Assembly (NCBI RefSeq): GCF_015210005.1 | Contig: NZ_MU158697.1 | Location: forward strand, 496,001 to 560,000 | Reading direction: 5' to 3' | Source: Sphingobacterium hungaricum | GTDB taxonomy: Bacteria; Bacteroidota; Bacteroidia; Sphingobacteriales; Sphingobacteriaceae | Length of the DNA stretch: 64,000 nt | Part shown: positions 17,482 through 26,237 of the stretch, one piece after another | How the letters are laid out: each line of letters begins with the position of its first letter | Numbering within the stretch: the stretch's first letter is position 1 | The notes under the pieces: generated by a model | Seen by the model: the letters and a program-made list of their open reading frames with translations, nothing else | Told to the model about the DNA's origin: nothing | The model's database searches: none | Made by a program: the position numbers and the translations under genes

Positions 17482-19401
17482 TTAAAATTTCCAGCGTACG
17501 AAAGCTTCAATAGCTTCGTAATTGGCTAACCCCAATTTATGGTACAAGGCAGCGGTATCGCTCGTACGGTCTTCAGCTCTTACCCAGAATTCTCTTGGAT
17601 CATCTCCTGGGAAAACCGGAAGATCTTTTTGAGACTGGTGCTTGAAAATAGCCAAACGTTTACGTTTTACTTCCTGTGGTGAAAGTGGCACTGCCATTTC
17701 AATTTCATGAATTGGATATTCGTGCCATGCACCGCGATACAACCATAACCAGCAATCTTTTGTCCATTCGTCAGTTTCTCTCAAACGCAATAAAGCACTT
17801 AGAATAATATCAAAACATACTTTATGTGTTCCGTGCGGATCTGCAAAATCTCCTGCAGCAAAAACTTGCTGTGGTTTTACAGCGCGCAACAATTCCATAG
17901 TTTGAAGAATATCATCTTCATAGCTTACATCTTTCGAGAATTTACCGCGATCATAGAAAGGCAAATTTTGGAAATGAATGTTTTCATCTGGCAAACCTAC
18001 GAATCTCGCTCCTGCAATAGCTTCTCCTTTTCGAATTAGACCTTTTATAGTGCGAACGATTTCTGGATCTACTTGATTTGGTTTTTTGGTTTTGAAAAAC
18101 TCACGCGCCTCTGAGTAAACTTTTCTAACCAAACCTTTATCGTCATCGATCGCAACCGCGAAATCTCCAACAAATTCTAAATACCTTAATACATCATCAT
18201 CCCAAACGGCTGTATTTCCTGAGGTCTGGTAAGCAACGTGCACATTATGGCCTTGATCCGCTAAGCGAATAAATGTTCCGCCCATCGAGATGACATCATC
18301 ATCCGGATGTGGAGAAAACAAAATTACATCTTTGCGTGCAGGCTCGGCTCTTTCAGGTCTGTTTGAGTCGTCTACATTCGGCTTTCCACCTGGCCAGCCT
18401 GTAATCGTACGCTGCAATTCATTGAAAACTCGAATATTGATACCATAAGCAGGCCCCTTCTCTGTTACCAACTGAGCCATACCGTGGTTGTTGTAGTCGT
18501 CATCAGTTAATTTCAAAATCGCTTTCTGCAATTCCAAAGACAACCAAACTACTGCTTTTTTAGCTAAATCATCCGTCCAGACAACATCCTTAGCGAGCCA
18601 AGGCGTATTATATCGTGTTAATGCCGAAGCGGCGTCTTGATCTAAAATGAATTCGGCACGGTCTGATAATTGTAGATACGTAGCCGGGATATCTGAAGAT
18701 ATTTCACCTTCTACAGCCTTTTTTACAATTTCCGCCTTCTTCTCATTCCATGCCATTAAAATAATTTCTTTGGCTTTGAAAATAGTCCCCACACCCATTG
18801 TTAGGGCTTTTGTCGGCACATTTTCTTTACCACCGAAATCACGTGACGCATCTCGACGAGTCAAGTCATCTAGGGTAACTAGACGCGTCCCTGAATTTGG
18901 AGCAGAACCCGGCTCATTGAAACCGATGTGTCCCGTACGTCCAATTCCCAAGATCTGAATGTCTAAGCCGCCAAGATTCGAAATTTTTTGCTCATAGCCT
19001 TCACAATATTCCTGCACTTTTTCGACGGGAACAGTCCCGTCAGGAATATTGATATTTTCTTTAGGAATGTCAATCATATCGAACAAGTGCTTGTTCATAA
19101 AAGTGACATAACTTTGGTCGGCAGTTGGCAACATCGGATAATACTCATCCAAATTAAAAGTTACCACATTCCGAAAACTCAGGTTCTCTTCTTTGTGCAG
19201 ACGAACCAATTCTTTGTACACCTTTACAGGAGTCGCGCCTGTTGCTAAACCAAGAACTGCGGTTTCGCCTTTCTCTTGCTTTTCTCTAATAACATTCGCT
19301 ATTCTTTTTGCAACACCGATTGAAGCGACTTCTTGATTGGGATAAACTTGTACCGGTATCTTCTCGAAACGAGTTTCTTCCAATAAATTTAATCTTGCCA
19401 T
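17482..19401 (-). CDS. nagB: Glucosamine-6-phosphate deaminase fused to a PIG-L deacetylase-like domain
   Basis: The N-terminal half (about 10-290) is NagB, which converts glucosamine-6-phosphate to fructose-6-phosphate and ammonia. It shows GLATGATP (51-58), NLDEYYP with catalytic Asp85, GIGRTGHIGFNEPGS (152-166, His158 and Glu163), and TMGVGTIFKAKEI. The position of the E. coli active-site Asp141 is Thr156 here. The C-terminal half (about 355-639) is a PIG-L/LmbE domain with the metal motif HPDDD (365-369) and the later FADPHGTHKVC histidines, typical of zinc N-deacetylases acting on N-acetylglucosaminyl compounds. One polypeptide could thus deacetylate and deaminate amino sugars, though the second domain's substrate is unknown. 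Similar fusions are known in Bacteroidota. No signal peptide; cytosolic. Confidence 0.92.
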   Translation of the reverse strand: MARLNLLEETRFEKIPVQVYPNQEVASIGVAKRIANVIREKQEKGETAVLGLATGATPVKVYKELVRLHKEENLSFRNVVTFNLDEYYPMLPTADQSYVTFMNKHLFDMIDIPKENINIPDGTVPVEKVQEYCEGYEQKISNLGGLDIQILGIGRTGHIGFNEPGSAPNSGTRLVTLDDLTRRDASRDFGGKENVPTKALTMGVGTIFKAKEIILMAWNEKKAEIVKKAVEGEISSDIPATYLQLSDRAEFILDQDAASALTRYNTPWLAKDVVWTDDLAKKAVVWLSLELQKAILKLTDDDYNNHGMAQLVTEKGPAYGINIRVFNELQRTITGWPGGKPNVDDSNRPERAEPARKDVILFSPHPDDDVISMGGTFIRLADQGHNVHVAYQTSGNTAVWDDDVLRYLEFVGDFAVAIDDDKGLVRKVYSEAREFFKTKKPNQVDPEIVRTIKGLIRKGEAIAGARFVGLPDENIHFQNLPFYDRGKFSKDVSYEDDILQTMELLRAVKPQQVFAAGDFADPHGTHKVCFDIILSALLRLRETDEWTKDCWLWLYRGAWHEYPIHEIEMAVPLSPQEVKRKRLAIFKHQSQKDLPVFPGDDPREFWVRAEDRTSDTAALYHKLGLANYEAIEAFVRWKF

Positions 19402-19439
19402 TGGTAGGATAATTTGATTATTGATTAAAAAGTGAGAAA

Positions 19440-19471
19440 CAAATTTAGAAATAAAAGCTATGCTTTTTCAA
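19440..19471 (-). promoter_or_regulatory. Candidate promoter of the nagB fusion gene
   Basis: On the minus strand TTG (19471-19469) is followed after 21 bp by TAAATTTG (19447-19440), matching the Bacteroidota -33/-7 arrangement, 38 bp before the ATG. Confidence 0.5.
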
Positions 19472-19537
19472 TTTTCAAGTGATTAAAATCAATTAAATTC
19501 AGGATTCATTCACTCAATCGTTTGCATATTCAACTTT

Positions 19538-20704
19538 TTATTTGATTCTAATCAGGTTTTCTATCGCCTTTTCCAACGTTTCTTGTTTTTTGGCAAAACA
19601 CAATCGTACTACCTGTTGGTCAAGGCTGTCCTTATAAAATGCTGAAACCGGAATCGTTGCTACTTTGTATTCAGAAGTTATTCTTTTAGCGAAAGTTAAT
19701 TCTTTTTCCTCGCTCAAATCAGAGTAATCAGCAAGCAAGAAATAAGTGCCCTCGGGAACGATTGCTTTCAATCGTGAACCGCTTAAACCTTCTAACAGAA
19801 AATCTCTTTTCTTTTGAAAAAAATCATTTAATTGCAGATATACATTTCTATCTTTTAGATAATCATTTATCGCGTATTGAATTGGGGTATTTACACTAAA
19901 AACCAAAAATTGATGTACTTTCCTAAATTCGATCATCAATTCTGTTGGCGCGATAACATAACCGATTTTCCAGCCAGTCGCATGAATCAATTTACCGAAC
20001 GAAGCAATCACGAAAGTGCGATGGGCCAATCGTGTGGATGATAGCAGGGAAAGGTGTTTTCTTCCATCAAAAACTAAATGTTCATAGACTTCATCGCTTA
20101 AAATCAAGCAATTGGACTGTTCTACCAAATCTTCTAATTTCAAAACATCTTCTTTAGTCAAACATTTCCCGGAAGGGTTATTGGGATTGTTAATAATCAT
20201 CAACTTTGTTCTTTCAGAAAACAGCGATTTTACTTCCTCCCAATCAATCTTAAATTCAGGGCTTTTAAGTTTCACGGCAACAACTTTTCCTCCAAACAGC
20301 TCAATGGTTGGACGATAGGAATCGTAAGCGGGTTCGAAAATAATGACTTCATCTCCCGTTTGAATTACTGCCGCAATGGTCGTAAATATTGCTTGAGTTC
20401 CACCAGCGGTAATCGTAATCTCTAAATCCGGATTGATTGGCTTTTGATAGAGAAAATTAACTTTTTCTGCAATGGTTTCTCTCAATGATAAGAGGCCGGC
20501 CATTGGAGCATATTGATTATTCCCAGCCGTCATGTATTGATTGACGAAACTGATTAATTTTGGATCGCAATCAAAATCAGGAAATCCTTGTGACAAATTG
20601 ATTGCATTTTCTTTTGCCGCGCATTCAGACATAATGGAGAATATGCTTGCCTGCGTGTCGGGAAGTTTGGAGAAAATGCGTAACTTTTGAAATACATTTG
20701 TCAT
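19538..20704 (-). CDS. PLP-dependent aminotransferase, methionine aminotransferase (YbdL) type
   Basis: A 388-residue class I/II aminotransferase. Family marks: INLSQGFPDFDCDP (about 35-48), AGGTQAIFTTIAAVI, IINNPNNPSGKCLT, LILSDEVYEHLVFDG and the PLP-lysine segment SFGKLIHATGWKIGY. The last resembles the SFGKTFHVTGWKVGY of methionine/kynurenine aminotransferases, supporting a YbdL-like role in methionine salvage. It is probably a cytosolic homodimer. It is divergent from the TlpA-like gene and about 136 bp upstream of the nagB fusion gene. Substrate is inferred only from family resemblance. Confidence 0.85.
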   Translation of the reverse strand: MTNVFQKLRIFSKLPDTQASIFSIMSECAAKENAINLSQGFPDFDCDPKLISFVNQYMTAGNNQYAPMAGLLSLRETIAEKVNFLYQKPINPDLEITITAGGTQAIFTTIAAVIQTGDEVIIFEPAYDSYRPTIELFGGKVVAVKLKSPEFKIDWEEVKSLFSERTKLMIINNPNNPSGKCLTKEDVLKLEDLVEQSNCLILSDEVYEHLVFDGRKHLSLLSSTRLAHRTFVIASFGKLIHATGWKIGYVIAPTELMIEFRKVHQFLVFSVNTPIQYAINDYLKDRNVYLQLNDFFQKKRDFLLEGLSGSRLKAIVPEGTYFLLADYSDLSEEKELTFAKRITSEYKVATIPVSAFYKDSLDQQVVRLCFAKKQETLEKAIENLIRIK

Positions 20705-20742
20705 TTTGCGTTTTTTAAGTCTACTAAAATAATAGGTTATTT

Positions 20743-20750
20743 TATCTTTG
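20743..20750 (+). promoter_or_regulatory. Candidate -7 element of the TlpA-like gene
   Basis: TATCTTTG matches TAnnTTTG, 21 bp before the ATG at 20772. It implies a very short leader. Confidence 0.4.
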
Positions 20751-20771
20751 ACTAGATTAATTTGTAATTAC

Positions 20772-21437
20772 ATGAAAAAAATATTTTTAGCAACGTTATT
20801 TCTACTCCCTATCTTATTATTTGCTCAAACAAAAGAGGAATTAATCAAGCAGGTGAAAGCGAATCCAGATAAAACCGAAACATTAAAAATCATTCAGAAA
20901 GTCGGGGGCTACACGCCCGATTACAAAGAATTGAATAGCTTGTTTAAAGGGCTGGATAAATCTGTTCGAAAATCGGACGAAGGGAAAGTGTTCGAACGAT
21001 ACATCAAGACGTTAGAAAGAACTTCAGTAGGTAAAAAAGCGCCTGGCATTACACAGTTTGATTTGAAGGGCGAGCCCTATTCACTTTCAGATTTACAAGG
21101 AAAATATGTGCTGATTGATTTTTGGGCGAGCTGGTGTCCAGACTGTATTCGAGCGATTCCAGATCTGCTTGTGACATACAATGAATTTAAAGATAAAAAC
21201 TTTGATATTTTAGGTGTTTCCTTCGACAGAGAATTTGCTCCTTGGGAAAAAGCAGTTAAGAATTATAAATTAGATTGGAAGCACATCTCTGATTTGCAGA
21301 GCTGGGGAAATGCAGCCGGTCAAGTTTACGGTGTAAAATCAATTCCACAAAATATTTTGGTCGATCCTAAGGGCATTATCGTCGCGCGAAATGTACATGG
21401 CGAAGAATTAAGAGCCAAGCTGCGAGAGCTTTTATAG
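20772..21437 (+). CDS. Exported TlpA/ResA-like thioredoxin-fold protein
   Basis: A 221-residue exported thiol-disulfide protein. The ATG at 20772 is chosen because it begins a perfect signal peptide (MKKIFLATLFLLPILLFAQ); the frame is open about 24 bp further upstream without a better start. Residues 25-85 are a helical region typical of Bacteroidota TlpA-like proteins. The thioredoxin domain (about 87-221) has the redox motif WCPDC (Cys122, Cys125) and the cis-proline segment SIPQN. It probably reduces or oxidises cysteines of exported proteins or helps cytochrome maturation; no cytochrome genes are adjacent. Confidence 0.88.
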   Translation: MKKIFLATLFLLPILLFAQTKEELIKQVKANPDKTETLKIIQKVGGYTPDYKELNSLFKGLDKSVRKSDEGKVFERYIKTLERTSVGKKAPGITQFDLKGEPYSLSDLQGKYVLIDFWASWCPDCIRAIPDLLVTYNEFKDKNFDILGVSFDREFAPWEKAVKNYKLDWKHISDLQSWGNAAGQVYGVKSIPQNILVDPKGIIVARNVHGEELRAKLRELL

Positions 21438-21451
21438 GAGAAAAAATAAAG

Positions 21452-21498
21452 GACAAAGAAAATTGGGCACAATTAATTTCTGCCCCATTTTCTTTGTC
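21452..21498. terminator. Long-stem bidirectional terminator
   Basis: An 18-bp stem with one mismatch (21452-21469 with 21481-21498) lies between the convergent TlpA-like and GH92 genes. Confidence 0.8.
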
Positions 21499-21513
21499 TC
21501 ATAAATTCGGATT

Positions 21514-23571
21514 TTACTTCATGGATGAAATCCAGATGGAGTCAGCCCCATAATCTGTCGGTTGCGGAGAAGCTTCAATAATTAATTCTCCACCTTTTGC
21601 GAGCTCTTCGCGCTTCATCCAAACCCGCCGTAAATCTTTTCCATTCCATTTCACACTTTTTATGTAGCGGTGCTGTGAGTCAAAATTCTTAACGACAATG
21701 TGCAATGGCTTCTTTTCGTATTGAATGGTAATCTCTTCAAAGAGAGGAACATTCAGGTAATAAATCGGCTCGCCGATTAAAGGCTGATGCAAGCCTATTG
21801 AGGTAAGGATAAACCAAGCCGACATTGCGCCAGCATCATCATCCATTGTCCGAACAAATGCTTTCGGTTCGTTTTTATAAATTCGGTCGATATGCGGACC
21901 GATTCCCCTACTGTTGTCATTAAAATAATATTGAATCACCGTATCGACCGCCAATTCCTGAACTAAGGATTGGTATCGCCAAGGTTTTGAACTTGCATAA
22001 TAAAGCACCGGCGATTGAATATCAGGCTCATTCGCACGGTTAAAATACTGCTTATCAAAAAACTCATCCAATTGTTCGCTCAGCGCATCTTTGCCGCCAA
22101 TCAAATTTCGCAACCCTTCCATATCAAATGGGACATTCCAGCGATATTGCCTAATGGTTCCCTGGTACATATTTCTGGCAGACATTCGATCAACATCAGA
22201 ACGCGTAAGGTCTTTAAATTCTTTGTTCCAAATCGAAGCATAGGTCTTTGATTTAGAAAAATAATTTTCGGATTCTCCGGCAGGAAATAAATTTCCCATC
22301 GCCCACATATCGTAAGCTGCTTCCAAATATTTATCGGGCTTCGCCCAGTCAAATCTTGCTGTATCTCTTATCAATGAATCACGGATGGACTTAAAATCGA
22401 TATCGTATCCTTTCTTCTTTGCGTCCAGCAAAACGACCGCAGCATGTTCGGTTCGTACTGAATTTGCAGGCTCATTCTGTCCCGCGAAATCATATTTGCC
22501 ATACTTATACAAATCAGAAATGGAAGAAACCACATCTTGATAGAGCGAAGGATAGGCTAGTTCCAATAAGGGAAGCTGCGTTTTATAGTTATCCCAAATC
22601 GCCCATCCATGATAGCGTTTTCCCTTGGTTTGATGAATCTGTCCATCCGTGCCACGGTAATTGCCGTCTGGTTCTGAAGTCTGATACGGTGATTGCAAAG
22701 TTCGATAAAGCAAGGAGTAAAATAGATTTTCGCGCTCAGGATCGCCTTTAACGACAATATGGGACAAGAAATTTTCCCAAATAAGCGTTGATTTCGATTT
22801 CACCTGAGCATAGTCAAGTTTTGAATTTTCAGTGAGCGTTGCTAATGCGTAGGATTTATCTACTGAAGAGAATGCGATTTTTAGCTCGGCTTTCTCTTGA
22901 TTTTCCGACAGGATAACTTCAATCCGATTTCCTGATTTTTTCAGCTCGGCATTTGGAATTGAGATTGCATAATAAATGGTGTACACACCAACATGGCATG
23001 TGGTTTTTGACCTAATCTTTCCCAAAATGATTCCGTCAGGAGAAATCTCGTATTCATTCGACACGAATGCACGGTTGAACGAATGTTCGAAATCAATCAA
23101 CAAACCTTTTTTACCTTTTGGAAAAAAATATTCATGCGTCCCGAAATTGCCGTCCACAGCAAATTTTGCCTGCATGTTTTCTCTCAATCCAATTTCATAA
23201 AATCCTGGACCGGCTATTTCTGTTTCTTTAACTAATTTTTCTTCTGGATTTGTTAAATAAGGTTTTACGAAAATTAACCCTCCGCTTCCCTGACATCCTA
23301 CACCTTCAAAACGGTTATGCGTAAAGCCTAAAATTTCTTTCGCATAATGCTCATAGCCCATGTGCAAATTTGGATAAGTCTGCGGCGCAATGCTCAATTG
23401 ATGAAAAGGCGAAGAAGCCGCTGGCGACAACTGACCGTGGTCTCCAGAAGAGCCAAGGAAAACATTCACTTTCTCCGTTAACTGTTGCGCTTGGCTATAT
23501 CCAAACGACAGGATGCAGATGCTGCACAAAAATAGTTTAGTAAAAATTTCTTTCAGTGTAGAAAAATTCAT
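21514..23571 (-). CDS. GH92 family glycoside hydrolase (alpha-mannosidase type)
   Basis: A 685-residue exported enzyme of family GH92, whose characterised members are calcium-dependent exo-alpha-mannosidases. It has an N-terminal signal peptide (cleavage near SQAQQ), a beta-sandwich N-domain (VNVFLGSSGDHGQLSPAASSPF, GFTHNRFEGVG) and an (alpha/alpha)6 catalytic domain. In the latter are NEPD (514-517, Glu515 as predicted acid), HGWAIWDNYKTQLPLLEL and DDDAGAMSAW (577-586), the usual aspartate cluster. It is slightly shorter than many GH92 enzymes (about 750). It lies 30 bp downstream of radA without a SusC/D pair, so its substrate and regulation are unclear. Confidence 0.9.
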   Translation of the reverse strand: MNFSTLKEIFTKLFLCSICILSFGYSQAQQLTEKVNVFLGSSGDHGQLSPAASSPFHQLSIAPQTYPNLHMGYEHYAKEILGFTHNRFEGVGCQGSGGLIFVKPYLTNPEEKLVKETEIAGPGFYEIGLRENMQAKFAVDGNFGTHEYFFPKGKKGLLIDFEHSFNRAFVSNEYEISPDGIILGKIRSKTTCHVGVYTIYYAISIPNAELKKSGNRIEVILSENQEKAELKIAFSSVDKSYALATLTENSKLDYAQVKSKSTLIWENFLSHIVVKGDPERENLFYSLLYRTLQSPYQTSEPDGNYRGTDGQIHQTKGKRYHGWAIWDNYKTQLPLLELAYPSLYQDVVSSISDLYKYGKYDFAGQNEPANSVRTEHAAVVLLDAKKKGYDIDFKSIRDSLIRDTARFDWAKPDKYLEAAYDMWAMGNLFPAGESENYFSKSKTYASIWNKEFKDLTRSDVDRMSARNMYQGTIRQYRWNVPFDMEGLRNLIGGKDALSEQLDEFFDKQYFNRANEPDIQSPVLYYASSKPWRYQSLVQELAVDTVIQYYFNDNSRGIGPHIDRIYKNEPKAFVRTMDDDAGAMSAWFILTSIGLHQPLIGEPIYYLNVPLFEEITIQYEKKPLHIVVKNFDSQHRYIKSVKWNGKDLRRVWMKREELAKGGELIIEASPQPTDYGADSIWISSMK

Positions 23572-23601
23572 TGTATTGGGTTTAGAGTTTAAGGGTTTTT
23601 T

Positions 23602-24984
23602 TTATCCAAATAGCGCAGAAAATAAATCTTCCAATTTAGCTACAGGCCGTATCGCAATGTCATACTTTTTAACATCAAGACCTTTTGTGTTGTATTTGGA
23701 AATAAAGATGGATTGGAAACCTAGCTTTTCAGCTTCGGCAATGCGTTGGTCAATGCGGTTTACCGCCCGAATTTCTCCCGAAAGACCGACTTCTCCAGCA
23801 AAGGTATAGGTATTTGGCAAAGGAATATCTTGCTGAGAAGAAATTATGGCCGCAACAACGGCTAAATCAATTGCAGGATCCTCAACCCGCAAGCCACCCG
23901 CAATATTTAAAAACACGTCTTGCGCACTCAAGCGAAAGCCAAATCGTTTTTCCAAAACCGCCAATAACATGCTTAACCGTTTTGTATCAAAACCTGTGGA
24001 AGTACGTTGCGGAGTTCCAAAAGCTGAATTGCTGACCAATGCCTGCACTTCAATCATTAAGGGACGAACACCTTCCAGCATCGATGCGATGGCAACGCCA
24101 CTAACAGGCTCATCGCGCTGTGACAGCATGATTTCAGAAGGATTCGATACTTCGCGAAGTCCAGACCCCTGCATTTCATAAATTCCTAATTCCGAAGAAG
24201 AACCAAAACGGTTTTTCACGGCACGCAAAATACGGTAGACATGATGACGGTCGCCTTCGAACTGCATAACAGTATCGACCATATGTTCCAATACTTTGGG
24301 GCCAGCTATTGCGCCGTCTTTGGTTATATGGCCCACGATAAAAACAGGTGTGCTTGTTTCTTTCGCGAAGCGCAATAATTCGGCGGTACATTCTCTAACT
24401 TGCGAAACAGAACCGGGAGCCGATTCGATCTGTGCCGAATGCAAAGTTTGGATAGAATCGATAATTACCAAGTCAGGCTGGATAACTTCCAGTTGTTTAA
24501 ATATATTTTGCGTGGATGTTTCAGTTAAAATAAAACAATTGGCGTTTGAATTTTGAACCAACCTTTCTGCACGCATTTTCAGTTGCTGCTCGCTTTCCTC
24601 CCCGGAAATATATAATGTTCTAATTTTTGGAATGGTCAAAGCCAACTGCAACATTAAGGTTGATTTTCCAATACCAGGTTCTCCGCCGATTAACACCAAT
24701 GAACCAGGAACAATTCCGCCGCCTAAAACGCGATTGAATTCTGCGTCGGGCGTTGCCAATCGCTGTTCATCTTGATAGACAATTTCATGAATGACGGCCG
24801 CTTTGTTGGCGCGCTTAGTTGTGGTCGTTGTTGAGCTTCGCCATTCGGGCACTTTCGAACTCACTTTCTCGACGACTTCTTCAACAAAAGTATTCCATTG
24901 TTTGCAGGAAGGACATTGTCCGAGCCACTTCGGCGATTCATAGCCACAATTTTGACAGAAGTAAGCTGATTTTGATTTTGCCAT
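23602..24984 (-). CDS. radA: DNA repair protein RadA
   Basis: RadA (Sms) is a RecA-like ATPase that promotes branch migration during recombinational repair. All parts are present in 460 residues: a zinc finger (Cys10, Cys13, Cys24, Cys27), Walker A GGEPGIGKST (100-109), the Walker B segment LVIIDSIQT, the RadA-specific KNRFGSSSELGIYEM at about 255-270, and a Lon-protease-like C-terminal domain lacking protease function. The downstream GH92 gene begins 30 bp after the stop, which could give read-through, but no shared function is expected. Confidence 0.97.
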   Translation of the reverse strand: MAKSKSAYFCQNCGYESPKWLGQCPSCKQWNTFVEEVVEKVSSKVPEWRSSTTTTTKRANKAAVIHEIVYQDEQRLATPDAEFNRVLGGGIVPGSLVLIGGEPGIGKSTLMLQLALTIPKIRTLYISGEESEQQLKMRAERLVQNSNANCFILTETSTQNIFKQLEVIQPDLVIIDSIQTLHSAQIESAPGSVSQVRECTAELLRFAKETSTPVFIVGHITKDGAIAGPKVLEHMVDTVMQFEGDRHHVYRILRAVKNRFGSSSELGIYEMQGSGLREVSNPSEIMLSQRDEPVSGVAIASMLEGVRPLMIEVQALVSNSAFGTPQRTSTGFDTKRLSMLLAVLEKRFGFRLSAQDVFLNIAGGLRVEDPAIDLAVVAAIISSQQDIPLPNTYTFAGEVGLSGEIRAVNRIDQRIAEAEKLGFQSIFISKYNTKGLDVKKYDIAIRPVAKLEDLFSALFG

Positions 24985-25049
24985 TGCACGAATTTACTAA
25001 AATTGTCTTCAAACCATTTTAAAAAAATAGAATTCTGCCTGTAACAAAT

Positions 25050-25057
25050 TACCTTTG
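25050..25057 (+). promoter_or_regulatory. Candidate -7 element of the ECF sigma operon
   Basis: TACCTTTG matches TAnnTTTG, 18 bp before the sigma-factor ATG; no -33 TTG is evident. Confidence 0.4.
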
Positions 25058-25075
25058 TGTTCGACTAATTAAACA

Positions 25076-25582
25076 ATGCACCAAAAGCTGGAACAAGAAT
25101 TTGTGTTTTTACTGGAGGAGAATCAAAACATTCTCCACAAAATCTGCAAGCTGTATGCGAAGGATGAAGAAACACATAAAGACATGTTTCAGGAAATGGT
25201 CATTCAATTATGGCATTCATTCCCTAAATTCAAAGGAGATTCAAAATTTTCAACTTGGGCGTATCGAGTTTCGTTAAATACGGCGATTTCTCTCTTCAGA
25301 ACTAAAAAGAGAAAAATTTCAACCGTTGATTGGAATGAATCTTTTGAGCGGTTGCGTTATGAAGAATATGACATGCATGAAGAAGAGCAACTAAAAAGCT
25401 TGTATGCTGCTGTCAGAAACCTAAATGATATTGAAAAAGCCCTGGTGTATATGTACTTGGAAGATAAAGATTATGGTGAAATTGCCGAAACACTAGGAAT
25501 CAGCGAAGTGAATGCACGGGTAAAGATGAACCGGATTAAAACGAAATTAAAAGTCATGTTAAGTCAGAAAGGAGAAGCATAA
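25076..25582 (+). CDS. ECF-type RNA polymerase sigma factor
   Basis: A 168-residue sigma-70 family factor of the extracytoplasmic-function class. Region 2 (about 28-85) includes DMFQEMVIQLWHSFPKFKGDSKFSTWAYRVSLNTAISLFR; region 4 (about 108-162) includes LEDKDYGEIAETLGISEVNARVKMNRIKTKLK. Its stop codon overlaps the next start (TAATG at 25580-25584), so it is translationally coupled to a membrane protein. By position that protein is a candidate regulator of the factor, although it lacks a recognised anti-sigma domain. The regulon is unknown. Confidence 0.9.
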   Translation: MHQKLEQEFVFLLEENQNILHKICKLYAKDEETHKDMFQEMVIQLWHSFPKFKGDSKFSTWAYRVSLNTAISLFRTKKRKISTVDWNESFERLRYEEYDMHEEEQLKSLYAAVRNLNDIEKALVYMYLEDKDYGEIAETLGISEVNARVKMNRIKTKLKVMLSQKGEA

Positions 25583-26196
25583 TGGACGAGTTAGATTTGT
25601 TAAAAAAACACTGGCAAAAGAACAGCGATTTTCCGAAGGTGAATAGCGAGGAGATTAAGAAAATGTCTCACAAAAGTTCGTCTTCTATCGTAAAATGGAT
25701 ATTTATAATCAGTTTAATCGAATTGGCTTTTGGCTTATCGTTAAATCTTTTACCCTCCCCCGAGAAGGAGTATTCCAATTTCTTTTTAAATTTTGAATTA
25801 GCTTCACTGCTAGTTTTTTACCCTGTAGTTATCTTTTTTATCTATCAGTTTTTCAAGAGTTATCTTGCGATAAAAAACACTGATTCAACAAAAGTATTAT
25901 TAGAGAATATTATTAGAACAAGAAAAAATGTAGAGGCTTATATTAAGTTTAACATTTACTATTTTGCAGTTGTTTTCTTTATTGTATCTGTTGAAGAAAT
26001 CAGCATGGATATACAGAAAGCCAAAGAAGTAACTTCCTTCCTCGTTTTTAAAGAGGTTTGCATGTTCATTGCATTCGCCATTATTGCAGTGCTGTTCATC
26101 ATGTTCGCAAAATATATTTACCGTTTAATTTACGTTCGGCTTTTAAAGAAGCTGAACGTAAATTATGATGAACTTAAAAAATTGGATTCTGAATAA
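25582..26196 (+). CDS. Membrane protein coupled to the ECF sigma factor
   Basis: A 204-residue protein of unrecognised family. The soluble N-terminus (about 1-36, MDELDLLKKHWQKNSDFPKV) resembles the short cytosolic start of other Bacteroidota proteins encoded directly after ECF sigma genes. Four hydrophobic segments follow, roughly 37-55, 70-92, 122-140 and 158-182. It overlaps the sigma gene by one base. By gene order it may hold or tune the sigma factor at the membrane, but no zinc-finger or FecR-type anti-sigma motif is visible, so this is inference. Confidence 0.75.
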   Translation: MDELDLLKKHWQKNSDFPKVNSEEIKKMSHKSSSSIVKWIFIISLIELAFGLSLNLLPSPEKEYSNFFLNFELASLLVFYPVVIFFIYQFFKSYLAIKNTDSTKVLLENIIRTRKNVEAYIKFNIYYFAVVFFIVSVEEISMDIQKAKEVTSFLVFKEVCMFIAFAIIAVLFIMFAKYIYRLIYVRLLKKLNVNYDELKKLDSE

Positions 26197-26216
26197 GTAA
26201 CACATAACTTATTCAG
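26189..26216. terminator. Hairpin overlapping the stop codon, possible terminator
   Basis: CTGAATAAGT (26189-26198) pairs perfectly with ACTTATTCAG (26207-26216) between convergent genes. There is no clear T-tract, so termination is uncertain. Confidence 0.45.
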
Positions 26217-26237
26217 CATCTAATTTTCAATAGCACC

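Noticed and set aside
23846..24181. Antisense open frames within radA
   Set aside because: They lie wholly opposite a conserved gene and show no domain or start-site support.
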